In this document: in pieces, positions 16,351 through 23,902 of the stretch
How positions within the stretch are numbered: position 1 is the first letter of the stretch
Layout: each line of letters opens with the position of its first letter
Assembly (NCBI GenBank): GCA_964647705.1
Contig: CAZYIW010000009.1
Coordinates: 1 to 34,494, forward strand
DNA: 34,494 bases
Direction of reading: 5' to 3'
Origin: CAZYIW01 sp964647705
GTDB taxonomy: Bacteria; Pseudomonadota; Gammaproteobacteria; PS1; Pseudothioglobaceae
Translations under genes and position numbers: made by a program
Notes under the pieces: generated by a model
The model's input: the letters and a program-made list of their open reading frames with translations, nothing else
Databases searched by the model: none
What the model was told of the DNA's origin: nothing

Positions 16351-16845
16351 ATGACAAATAATATTCTTGACGTTTTAACCTACATGTTTGATTACTTGTT
16401 TGAACAGGCTGAACAAGACGCCTCACATGAAATTGATGATACTGCTTTAAAGGCACACCTCTCAGACGTTGGGTTTGAGACTGTTCGCATTGATAAAGCA
16501 CTCAGTTGGCTAGAGAATATTGCCACCATGCAAGATGGTCGCATCAAAGCGTTTGATTCCACTCAGGGTGGTATGCGCATATACAGCGATGAAGAAAAGC
16601 ACAAGCTTGATGGCAAAGCGCGAGGTTTTTTGCTGTTTATGGAAAACATGGGTCAGCTGGATGCATCTCAACGTGAGATGATTATCGACCAAGTCATGTC
16701 ATTGGGCGATAATGGCATCTCATTAGACGATTTGAAGTGGGTGGTGATGATGGTTCTAGGCAACAGCGGTAATGATGATGAATTCACCTCAGATCAATGG
16801 CTAGAGTCGATTGTTTTTCAAGATGAAAACCCAACGCTCCAATAA
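16351..16845 (+). CDS. smg: Smg family protein
   Basis: Smg (DUF494) is a conserved gammaproteobacterial and betaproteobacterial protein of unknown biochemical role, usually found next to dprA. The 164-residue sequence is highly acidic. Family segments include LDVLTYMFDYLFE near the N-terminus, GMRIYSDEEKHKLD in the middle and LKWVVMMVLGNSG near the end. The dprA-smg-topA order is the conserved one, which supports the call. No membrane segment or catalytic motif is seen. Confidence 0.9.
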   Translation: MTNNILDVLTYMFDYLFEQAEQDASHEIDDTALKAHLSDVGFETVRIDKALSWLENIATMQDGRIKAFDSTQGGMRIYSDEEKHKLDGKARGFLLFMENMGQLDASQREMIIDQVMSLGDNGISLDDLKWVVMMVLGNSGNDDEFTSDQWLESIVFQDENPTLQ

Positions 16846-16861
16846 TAGGCGTTGTTTGTAA

Positions 16862-19207
16862 ATGTCAAAAAATCTTGTCATTGTTGAGTCGCCTGCGAAG
16901 GCCAAAACCATTGAAAATTTCCTAGGCAAAGAATTTGTCGTCAAGTCGAGTATCGGCCACATTCGCGACATGCCCAAAAAAGACATGGGCATTAATTTGG
17001 AAAATGATTTTGAGCCTACCTATGTGGTCAGTCAGGACAAAAAGAAAGTGGTTGCTGACTTAAGAAAAACACTCAAAACAGTTGATAAAGTCTATCTCGC
17101 GACTGATGAGGATCGCGAGGGAGAAGCCATTGCATGGCATTTGCTCGAAGCTTTAAAGCTTCCCAAAGACACGCCAAGAATTGTTTTTCACGAGATTACT
17201 AAAACAGCGATTACCGAGGCAATTGGCTCGCCACGAACGGTTGATTATCATTTGGTAGATGCGCAACAAGCCAGACGTATTATTGATCGTTTGGTGGGTT
17301 TTGAAATTTCGCCTATATTATGGCGCAAAATCTCGGGTGCGCGTTCGGCAGGGCGCGTACAGTCGCCAGTGGTGCGTCTGGTAGTAGAAAGGGAAAGGCA
17401 GATTGCCAAACACAAACCTGTTAGCACTTTTAAAGTTAGGGCAGAGCTGGTGAATGGGGCTGGTGAGCTGGTTGAGGTTAAACTGAAAAAAGATTTTGAT
17501 TTGATTGATTCTGCCAAAGCTTTTGCCGAGGATTTAACCAAAGCAGATTTGCGTGTTGAAACTATTGAGAAAAAACCAGGTAAACGCTCACCAAAACCAC
17601 CATTTATCACCTCAACATTACAACAAGAAGCTTCACAGAAGTTAGGGTTTTCCGTCAAACAGACCATGAACATCGCACAAAATCTATATCGTGAGGGTGC
17701 GATTACTTATATGAGAACCGATTCATTAACACTCTCTGAAGAGGCTATTGCCAGTGCACAACAGGTAGTGAAACAAAATTATGGGGAGGATTATCATCAG
17801 TTAAGACGTTATAAAACCAAAGACTCAGGCGCACAAGAAGCACACGAGGCGATACGTCCAACCGATTTTACTAAGCCCAGCATATTAGGTTTAGATGAAC
17901 AGTCTTCCAAACTTTATAGTTTGATTTATAAGCGCACATTGGCCTGTCAAATGAGCGATGCACGCGTTGAAAAAACACAGATTAAAATTGATATTTCTAA
18001 TCGAGACGAGACGCTTGTTGCCGATGGTGAAGTTTTGGTTTTTCCAGGTTTTTTAAAAGCTTACGACTATCTCAGTAGCGATGATAAGTTATTGCCTGTG
18101 CTTGAACAGGGCGAGAGTTTGGCGCTCAATGGTTTGTGTGCCAAGGAAAGTTTTTCCCGACCAAAAGCCAGATACACAGAGGCCTCATTGGTAAAAACCA
18201 TTGAACAGATGGGCATTGGCCGACCCTCAACTTTTGCTACCATGGTCTCTACTGTGCAAGATAGAGGTTATGTGGTTAAAGAGTCTAGAGAAGGGGTGGA
18301 ACGTGATTACCGTCTCATCGAGGTTAAAGATGGCCAAGTCAATGAACTGAGTAAGAGTGAGACAGTAGGCGCTGAAAAAAATAAATTATTCCCGAGCAAT
18401 GTTGCTTACCTGTTGACGGATTTTCTGCTTAAAAACTTCAATAACATTATTGACTATGAGTTTACTGCCAAGTTAGAGAACGATTTTGACCGTATCGCCA
18501 CAGAAGATGTTGCCTGGCAGGGTATTGTTAAGAATTTTTACGACCCGTTTCATGAGCTTATTGACAAAGCCAAAGACATCTCTAGAGATGAAACCCATGG
18601 TGCACGCGAACTCGGCACGGATCCTTCTAGCGGTAAACCGGTAACAGTGCGATTCGGTCGTTACGGAGCCTTTGCACAGATTGGCAAACAAGATGATGAA
18701 GACAAACCAACTTTTGCCTCACTAAGAAGGGGTCAAGACATTGAAAGCATCACTTTGGATGAGGCGCTGGAGTTATTTAACATGCCACGCACGATTGGTG
18801 AAACACAAGATGGACAGACCATCAAAGCCAACTATGGTCGCTTTGGTCCGTATATACAATATGGCAAAAAATATGTGTCTTTGAAAGAAGACACGCCCGA
18901 AGAGGTAACACTTGAGAAAGCGTTAGTGCTGATTGCTGAAAAAGAAAAGGCCGATGCTGAGCGCATTATCAAAACCTTTGACGATTCACAAATTCAAATT
19001 CTAAACGGGCGTTTTGGTCCCTATATTTGGAACGGCAAAAAACGAGGCAAGGGGCAGAAGAATATTACTATCAAAAAAGTCTTTGGTGACAAAGCGCCGA
19101 TTGACCTGTCCTTAGAGGAATGTGAAAAAGCCATTGCAGGCAAAATAAAAAGCAAAACCAGCAAACGTAAAAAAGCCAAAAAATCCACAACCAAGAAAAA
19201 ATCATAA
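16862..19207 (+). CDS. topA: DNA topoisomerase I
   Basis: TopA is the type IA enzyme that relaxes negative supercoils. The 781-residue protein starts with the Toprim domain (VIVESPAKAKTIENFLG; acidic cluster ATDEDREGEAIAWHL). The catalytic tyrosine is Y283 in AITYMRTDSLTLS. The C-terminus does not show the four-cysteine zinc fingers of E. coli TopA. It has three GRYGAF/GRFGPY-type repeats around residues 600, 660 and 717, then a lysine-rich tail (KSKTSKRKKAKKSTTKKKS) likely to bind DNA or RNA polymerase. It lies 16 nt after smg. A short inverted repeat at 19212-19229 follows but has no T run. Confidence 0.96.
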   Translation: MSKNLVIVESPAKAKTIENFLGKEFVVKSSIGHIRDMPKKDMGINLENDFEPTYVVSQDKKKVVADLRKTLKTVDKVYLATDEDREGEAIAWHLLEALKLPKDTPRIVFHEITKTAITEAIGSPRTVDYHLVDAQQARRIIDRLVGFEISPILWRKISGARSAGRVQSPVVRLVVERERQIAKHKPVSTFKVRAELVNGAGELVEVKLKKDFDLIDSAKAFAEDLTKADLRVETIEKKPGKRSPKPPFITSTLQQEASQKLGFSVKQTMNIAQNLYREGAITYMRTDSLTLSEEAIASAQQVVKQNYGEDYHQLRRYKTKDSGAQEAHEAIRPTDFTKPSILGLDEQSSKLYSLIYKRTLACQMSDARVEKTQIKIDISNRDETLVADGEVLVFPGFLKAYDYLSSDDKLLPVLEQGESLALNGLCAKESFSRPKARYTEASLVKTIEQMGIGRPSTFATMVSTVQDRGYVVKESREGVERDYRLIEVKDGQVNELSKSETVGAEKNKLFPSNVAYLLTDFLLKNFNNIIDYEFTAKLENDFDRIATEDVAWQGIVKNFYDPFHELIDKAKDISRDETHGARELGTDPSSGKPVTVRFGRYGAFAQIGKQDDEDKPTFASLRRGQDIESITLDEALELFNMPRTIGETQDGQTIKANYGRFGPYIQYGKKYVSLKEDTPEEVTLEKALVLIAEKEKADAERIIKTFDDSQIQILNGRFGPYIWNGKKRGKGQKNITIKKVFGDKAPIDLSLEECEKAIAGKIKSKTSKRKKAKKSTTKKKS

Positions 19208-19302
19208 CCCTGATTTCTAGCAGGAAATCCAAGTGTGATAAACGATAAAATTGCACCCATCGGTGTAAAATAATTCACAATTAATTAAATTAATTCAAGC
19301 TT

Positions 19303-19485
19303 ATGTTGCTCCTTAGTGAGGTTATGATCGCGCATCCCGCCATTGATTCATTTGACGATCTGGTAGATGTTATTAAAAATATTGCAAACTCAGGTTCTGA
19401 GCGTTTTTTTCAAATGGACGTAAAGCCAGATTATGCAGACACACCGGACAATTGGGAAGATCGCCTAGAAGCAGCATTCTATTAA
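19303..19485 (+). CDS. Small hypothetical protein (60 residues)
   Basis: I do not recognise this protein. It is acidic, without a signal peptide or membrane segment, and has the pattern SFDDLVDVIKNIANSGSERF followed by DTPDNWEDRLEAAFY. Two starts are possible: ATG 19303, or ATG 19324, which gives 53 residues and has GAGG close by. Evidence that it is real: it ends 9 nt before the next gene, in the same orientation, and its composition resembles a folded acidic protein. The 95 nt upstream spacer after topA is very AT-rich and has no clear promoter. Confidence 0.55.
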   Translation: MLLLSEVMIAHPAIDSFDDLVDVIKNIANSGSERFFQMDVKPDYADTPDNWEDRLEAAFY

Positions 19486-19494
19486 GAGTCAACT

Positions 19495-20205
19495 ATGGGA
19501 TTTAAATACTTAAACAAAGGCCAAGATATTTTTGATGGCGATGACGGCGAAGATGTTTACGCTAACGAAGAGCAGCTCAAAGCACGCCTAGAATATTTTG
19601 AAAATCAACTCGCGTCAATTTCACACGATGCGAGCGCAGAAGAACGCATTAAAATACTGCTTGAGATTGGGCGTATTCAAGTTGAACGCTACAAGGGTGC
19701 GGATGCTTGGGAGAAGGCATCACAAGCCTTTGATTTGGCACATGAGAACCAGCTGTGGGAGCTTGCAGTAGAGGCCTGTGATGTGATGTTTTTGTCTGAA
19801 GGACCGGACGCACTAAAAGCACTTGGGCATGCCATTTGGTTGGGTGTGACTTTCCCCATTGATCCGGAGATTACCGTGGCAATGTTACAACACTTAGTAG
19901 AAGAGTCTCCAGAGGAGGCCGATACTCGTGCGGTGGCAGCAGCGGCAGCGCACTATATCACCACCTTGCGTTGTGGAAAAGAGGACGACTTAACCTTCTT
20001 TGCCCTACAGATGCTCACCAGTGTGGCCGATAAACACTCACATATTAGTGACCAATCGTCTTTTGATTTGTGGAGAAAAACATTAGAATTAGACAAGCCA
20101 GAGGTTTTTTTGAAAAAATTATCTGGCGCATTAGATCAGTTGGTTGGTGAGAACTGGTGGCTAGATAGAGACAAAATTAGAGCAAGTTTAGATGATAAAA
20201 ATTAA
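19495..20205 (+). CDS. Hypothetical alpha-helical protein upstream of trpF
   Basis: I do not recognise a family for this 236-residue protein. It is acidic, predicted cytoplasmic and mostly helical. Residues 25-130 contain helix pairs resembling TPR/SEL1-style repeats (ERIKILLEIGRIQVERYKGA, AFDLAHENQLWELAVEACDV). The C-terminus is tryptophan-rich (GENWWLDRDKIRASLDDKN). AAGAG lies 8 nt before the ATG, a good ribosome binding site. The last 14 nt overlap the trpF start, so trpF translation probably depends on it. This link suggests shared expression with tryptophan genes but does not prove a role in that pathway. Confidence 0.7.
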   Translation: MGFKYLNKGQDIFDGDDGEDVYANEEQLKARLEYFENQLASISHDASAEERIKILLEIGRIQVERYKGADAWEKASQAFDLAHENQLWELAVEACDVMFLSEGPDALKALGHAIWLGVTFPIDPEITVAMLQHLVEESPEEADTRAVAAAAAHYITTLRCGKEDDLTFFALQMLTSVADKHSHISDQSSFDLWRKTLELDKPEVFLKKLSGALDQLVGENWWLDRDKIRASLDDKN

Positions 20206-20803
20206 GGTTTGTGGTTTTACCAAAGCAAAAAATGCCCAAGAAGCGTCGCTTCTAGGTATTGATGCGGTAGGCCTGGTTTTTTATGAGCACTCCCCACGCA
20301 GTGTTGATGTTGAAACAGCGCGCGATATTGTTGCTGCCTTGCCTCCATTTATCAATAGAGTGGGGTTGTTTGTCAATGCCAACCCCAGTTTAATTGATGA
20401 GGTGTTGTGTGAGGTCGCATTAGACACACTACAATTCCATGGCGATGAGTCAGCACAAGAATGTAGTCAATACGCCATGCCATTTATTAAAGCTGTGCGA
20501 ATGAAAGAAGACGTTGATTTAGAAAAAGTCTGCGAAGAATACCATCAGGCCAGCGGTTTATTGCTTGATGCCCACAGTCAAGATGCTTTTGGCGGAACGG
20601 GTCAGGGTTTTGATTTGAGTCTTGTCAAACCCAATCTTGAGCTACCGATTATCTTGGCAGGTGGTATGAATGCTAAAAATGTTGGTGATGCAATTAAACA
20701 AGTTCGCCCTTATGCGGTTGATGTCTCGAGTGGCGTGGAAAGCGCAAAAGGTATAAAAGATATTGATAAAATAAAACAATTTATTCAAAAGGTGCGAGCG
20801 TGA
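20192..20803 (+). CDS. trpF: Phosphoribosylanthranilate isomerase
   Basis: TrpF catalyses the Amadori rearrangement of phosphoribosylanthranilate to CdRP, the third step of the tryptophan branch. It is a monofunctional 203-residue TIM barrel, not fused to TrpC. The catalytic cysteine is C7 in KVCGFT and the general acid is D126 in LLLDAHSQ. LQFHGDES and ILAGGMNAKNV are the phosphate-binding and strand motifs. It overlaps the gene before by 14 nt and trpB by 4 nt (20800-20803). Confidence 0.95.
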   Translation: MIKIKVCGFTKAKNAQEASLLGIDAVGLVFYEHSPRSVDVETARDIVAALPPFINRVGLFVNANPSLIDEVLCEVALDTLQFHGDESAQECSQYAMPFIKAVRMKEDVDLEKVCEEYHQASGLLLDAHSQDAFGGTGQGFDLSLVKPNLELPIILAGGMNAKNVGDAIKQVRPYAVDVSSGVESAKGIKDIDKIKQFIQKVRA

Positions 20804-22002
20804 GCTATTCATTACCTGACGAGAAAGGACATTTCGAACAATACGGCGGCGCTTTTATGCCAGAGACATTGGTTGCTGCTGTTACCGAGCTTAAAGAGGC
20901 TTATGAACGCCTAAAGGACGATGAAGACTTCCTGGCAGAATTTCACCAAGATCTCAAACACTATGTCGGCAGAGAAACGCCACTTTATCATGCTGATAAC
21001 CTTTCTGCACAAATAGGCGGTGCAGATATCTATCTCAAGCGAGAAGATTTAAACCACACCGGCGCGCATAAAATTAACAACACCATTGGTCAGGCATTGT
21101 TGGCCAAACGTTTGGGCAAAACTCGTATTATTGCTGAAACAGGTGCAGGGCAACACGGTGTTGCCACAGCGACAGTGGCCGCGCGTTTGGGGCTTAAATG
21201 TGTGGTTTATATGGGCGAAGTGGATGTTGCCAGACAAGCGCCTAATGTTTATCGCATGAAGCTAATGGGCGCAGAAGTAATCCCAGTAACAGGCGGATCC
21301 AGAACCTTAAAGGATGCGCTTAACGAGGCCATGCGTGATTGGGTGACCAATGTTGATGACACTTTCTACATTATCGGCACCGTGGCAGGCCCCCATCCTT
21401 ATCCAATGATGGTCAGAGATTTTCAATCAGTTATAGGCAAAGAGGCCAAACGCCAATTTGACGAACAAGTGGGCGGACTGCCTGATGCTTTGGTAGCTTG
21501 TGTGGGCGGTGGTTCCAATGCCATTGGTCTGTTCCATCCGTTCATTGATGATGAATCAGTGGCCATTTATGGTGTTGAAGCCGCAGGTTATGGGCTTGAA
21601 AAAGGCGCTGAAGCTCATGCAGCCCCGCTTTGTGCTGGTAATGTTGGTGTCTTACACGGCAACCGAACCTACCTCATGGAAGATAAAAACGGTCAAATTA
21701 TTGAAGGGCATTCCATCTCTGCAGGCCTGGATTATCCAGGCGTTGGGCCAGAGCATGCTTACCTCAAAGATTCAGGCAGAGCACAATATGTATCTGTGAC
21801 TGACAATGAAGCCCTAGAAGCATTTCATACCTTGTCCAAGGTTGAAGGCATACTGCCCGCTCTTGAATCCTCACATGCCATTGCTTATGCCATCAAGTTA
21901 GCCAAAGAGCTTGGCAAAGGCAAAACAATGATCATCAACCTTTCTGGTCGTGGCGACAAAGACATCTTCACCATTGCCGATATTGAAGGCATTGAACTCT
22001 AG
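20800..22002 (+). CDS. trpB: Tryptophan synthase beta chain
   Basis: TrpB joins indole and serine using PLP. The 400-residue protein starts at GTG 20800, giving MSYSLPDEKGHFEQYGGAFM, and overlaps trpF as GTGA. The PLP lysine is K91 in LNHTGAHKINN. ETGAGQHGVATATVAA, CVGGGSNAIGLFHPF and LSGRGDKD are the other signatures. Its length matches TrpB1. Its partner trpA is not next to it but at 29877, so the alpha and beta chains come from separate transcripts here. Confidence 0.97.
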   Translation: MSYSLPDEKGHFEQYGGAFMPETLVAAVTELKEAYERLKDDEDFLAEFHQDLKHYVGRETPLYHADNLSAQIGGADIYLKREDLNHTGAHKINNTIGQALLAKRLGKTRIIAETGAGQHGVATATVAARLGLKCVVYMGEVDVARQAPNVYRMKLMGAEVIPVTGGSRTLKDALNEAMRDWVTNVDDTFYIIGTVAGPHPYPMMVRDFQSVIGKEAKRQFDEQVGGLPDALVACVGGGSNAIGLFHPFIDDESVAIYGVEAAGYGLEKGAEAHAAPLCAGNVGVLHGNRTYLMEDKNGQIIEGHSISAGLDYPGVGPEHAYLKDSGRAQYVSVTDNEALEAFHTLSKVEGILPALESSHAIAYAIKLAKELGKGKTMIINLSGRGDKDIFTIADIEGIEL

Positions 22003-22318
22003 ACCGACCCTTTTTTATACGTTTTTTATATAAATTTTTGTAAAGTATCGCGCAAACCATTTTTTTAAAAAATAGCAAATTCTTGTAATTTTTTTAAAAA
22101 TATTAGGTTTTTGGTCAATTTTTAGCAAAAAAACACTATTTTTATTGAAAAAATGGTGTTTTTAATCATTTTTTATCGTTTTTTCTCCAAAAATACAGAA
22201 AATGGTGTTTTTTTGGCAAAAAATACGTCGTTTCAATAATTTTTCAAAAATTTAAACTCAAAACGACCTTGATATTGAGTAGAATGGTTCATCTATACAC
22301 TTTTTGGGGGAGTTATTC
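22003..22318. other. AT-rich, inverted-repeat-rich spacer between trpB and the EF-hand gene
   Basis: These 316 nt hold no open reading frame of note. They are dominated by T and A runs of five to seven bases and by several inverted repeats: a 15 bp hairpin (listed separately), a perfect AATTTTT-C-AAAAATT palindrome at 22238-22252, and an outer GTCGTTT/AAACGAC pair at 22227-22233 and 22261-22267 that encloses it. The string AAAATGGTGTTTTT occurs twice (near 22150 and 22199). A weak promoter for the downstream gene (TTGATA at 22270, TATACA about 19 nt later) is possible. Confidence 0.5.
22129..22163. terminator. Long hairpin, likely terminator after trpB
   Basis: Arms 22129-22143 and 22149-22163 pair over 15 bp with one G-T wobble and a 5 nt loop. 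The stem has a GC-containing middle (CACTA/TGGTG) flanked by A/T runs, so the T-run of one arm can act as the tail. It lies about 125 nt after trpB and could work in both directions. Confidence 0.45.
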
Positions 22319-23476
22319 ATGGATCAAAAAATACAAATTCAATCATTTGTGGCCTTTTTTATGGGGCTGTTGATTTTTTCATCGGTTTTGGCAAAAAATC
22401 CGCACATGGCGGTGAGTAACAGAGACAGTAATGGTGATGGTAAAGTTAGTTTGAGCGAATGGGATAAACCCGAGTTTGTGTTTAACAAAATCGACTTTAA
22501 CAGTGATGGGTATATCACAGCCGAAGAATTTGCCAAAAAATGGGGCATTCCCATGCCAGGAAGATCTGAGAGTGAAAGAAGCATTGATGAAGCCGGTGAT
22601 TTGGATGAATCAAGCACCATTATTGCCGATGTGCACATGCACCCTCATCCGGATAATCACCCTATGGACCAACTTATTTGGATGAATAGAAATGGGGTTA
22701 AATGGGCTGGACAAGGTGAGATTACAGGTGGACGCGCTATAAGGGAAAAATATCGAAAGGTAATGGGCAATCGGTTTATTCCTTTTGGCGGACAAAGCGC
22801 TTTAAATAAAATTTATTTTATGCATGGTATTAGTGGCCTAGAAGACTCTTATAATTCTATGTTTCGTTCCTTAATGCAAGATTTGGAATCTGATTTTGCT
22901 CACGGAAGATTAAAAGGCATTGGAGAGCTATTTGGCAATAATAGCAAAACAAACCCAAACCCAAAAGTTAGACGTAAAACAACGATAGATTCTCCAACAT
23001 ATAAAGAAATGCTAGACCTTGTGGCTAGCTATGACGGTGCAATGACTATCCATGCTCAGATGGATGAAGACTCTATTGAACAACTAGAAAATTTAGCCGA
23101 CTATAATACCAATGGAACAATTATATGGGCTCACTGCGGTAATAATAGCTACGCAGAGGATGTACGCGGTGTGTTGCAAAGACATGATAATATTTTTTGT
23201 GATTTATCTGCAAGACACCAGCCGAAACTCAAACAGCGTGTGCTGCGAAAAAGGCCACACTCTGAAATTTTTACAGCAGATAGCTTAGATCCCTCTTGGA
23301 AAGAGTTAATTGAACAGATGCCCGATCGTTTTATGGTGGGTACCGATACCAAAACCGAGGGCCATTATGATCAGGGTATAGCCAATATTCGTAACGGGCT
23401 TTTGGCCAATCTCAGCCCTGAAACGGCAAAGATGGTGGCTTACAAAAACGCACAAAGACTGCTTGATTTAGAATAG
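22319..23476 (+). CDS. Exported EF-hand and amidohydrolase-type metal hydrolase
   Basis: The start is ATG 22319, preceded by the strong GGGGGAG; an upstream TTG is less likely. Residues 1-25 are a signal peptide ending SSVLA. Two canonical calcium-binding EF-hand loops follow: D36-x-N38-x-D40-G41 to E47, and D59-x-N61-x-D63-G64 to E70. From about residue 100 the protein is an amidohydrolase_2-type TIM barrel, with predicted metal ligands H106 and H108 (DVHMHPHP), H245 (TIHAQMD), H272 (WAHCGNN) and D343 (VGTDTKTE). The final LSPETAKMVAYKNAQRLLDL resembles the terminal helix of this family. The substrate is unknown; a lactone, amide or decarboxylation reaction is possible. It lies 44 nt upstream of a DoxX-like gene. 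Confidence 0.75.
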   Translation: MDQKIQIQSFVAFFMGLLIFSSVLAKNPHMAVSNRDSNGDGKVSLSEWDKPEFVFNKIDFNSDGYITAEEFAKKWGIPMPGRSESERSIDEAGDLDESSTIIADVHMHPHPDNHPMDQLIWMNRNGVKWAGQGEITGGRAIREKYRKVMGNRFIPFGGQSALNKIYFMHGISGLEDSYNSMFRSLMQDLESDFAHGRLKGIGELFGNNSKTNPNPKVRRKTTIDSPTYKEMLDLVASYDGAMTIHAQMDEDSIEQLENLADYNTNGTIIWAHCGNNSYAEDVRGVLQRHDNIFCDLSARHQPKLKQRVLRKRPHSEIFTADSLDPSWKELIEQMPDRFMVGTDTKTEGHYDQGIANIRNGLLANLSPETAKMVAYKNAQRLLDLE

Positions 23477-23520
23477 TTAGCGTATGATTAATCACAATAT
23501 TTAGAAATTAGGAGTTTGTG

Positions 23521-23901
23521 GTGCAAGCAGATTTGGCTAAATTGGTTTTAAGGTTGGGTCTTGGCGGAATGATGATTCTGCACGGTTTTGGCAAGTTTAA
23601 TGGTGTTGGCTTTATTGTGGGTAAGCTGACAAGTGTCGGCCTACCTTCGATACTCGCCTATGGAGTATACATTGGCGAGATAGTGGCACCACTGATGCTG
23701 ATTCTGGGCTACTATAGTCGTATTGGTGGCTGGCTGATTGTGGTGAATATGATTTTTGCCATCTATCTGGTGCACATGGAAGAGATATTTGCTTTGACTG
23801 AGCGAGGCGTATGGGCAATTGAATTGCAAATGTTTTTCTTAATTACAGCTTTGGCCATTGCGCTACTGGGCAGCGGGCGTTTTGCTGCAAAACCTGACTA
23901 G
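23521..23901 (+). CDS. DoxX family membrane protein
   Basis: The 126-residue protein has four hydrophobic segments. The family signature is seen as LRLGLGGMMILHGFGKFNG near the N-terminus and GVYIGEIVAPLMLILGYYSR in the middle. DoxX proteins are small quinone-linked or redox-associated membrane proteins; only a few members have a shown function. GTG codons at 23518 and 23521 are both possible starts; AGGAG at 23510-23514 is better spaced for 23521. It lies 44 nt after the amidohydrolase gene and converges on glmU, with one base between the two stop codons. A role with the upstream exported protein is inferred only from position. Confidence 0.8.
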   Translation: MQADLAKLVLRLGLGGMMILHGFGKFNGVGFIVGKLTSVGLPSILAYGVYIGEIVAPLMLILGYYSRIGGWLIVVNMIFAIYLVHMEEIFALTERGVWAIELQMFFLITALAIALLGSGRFAAKPD

Positions 23902-23902
23902 C

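Noticed and set aside
17248..17673. Minus-strand open frame of 141 codons inside topA
   Set aside because: A shadow of the topA reading frame with no recognisable domain.
19212..19229. Inverted repeat GATTTC-6-GAAATC after topA as a terminator
   Set aside because: The stem is only 6 bp and no T run follows, so termination is not supported.
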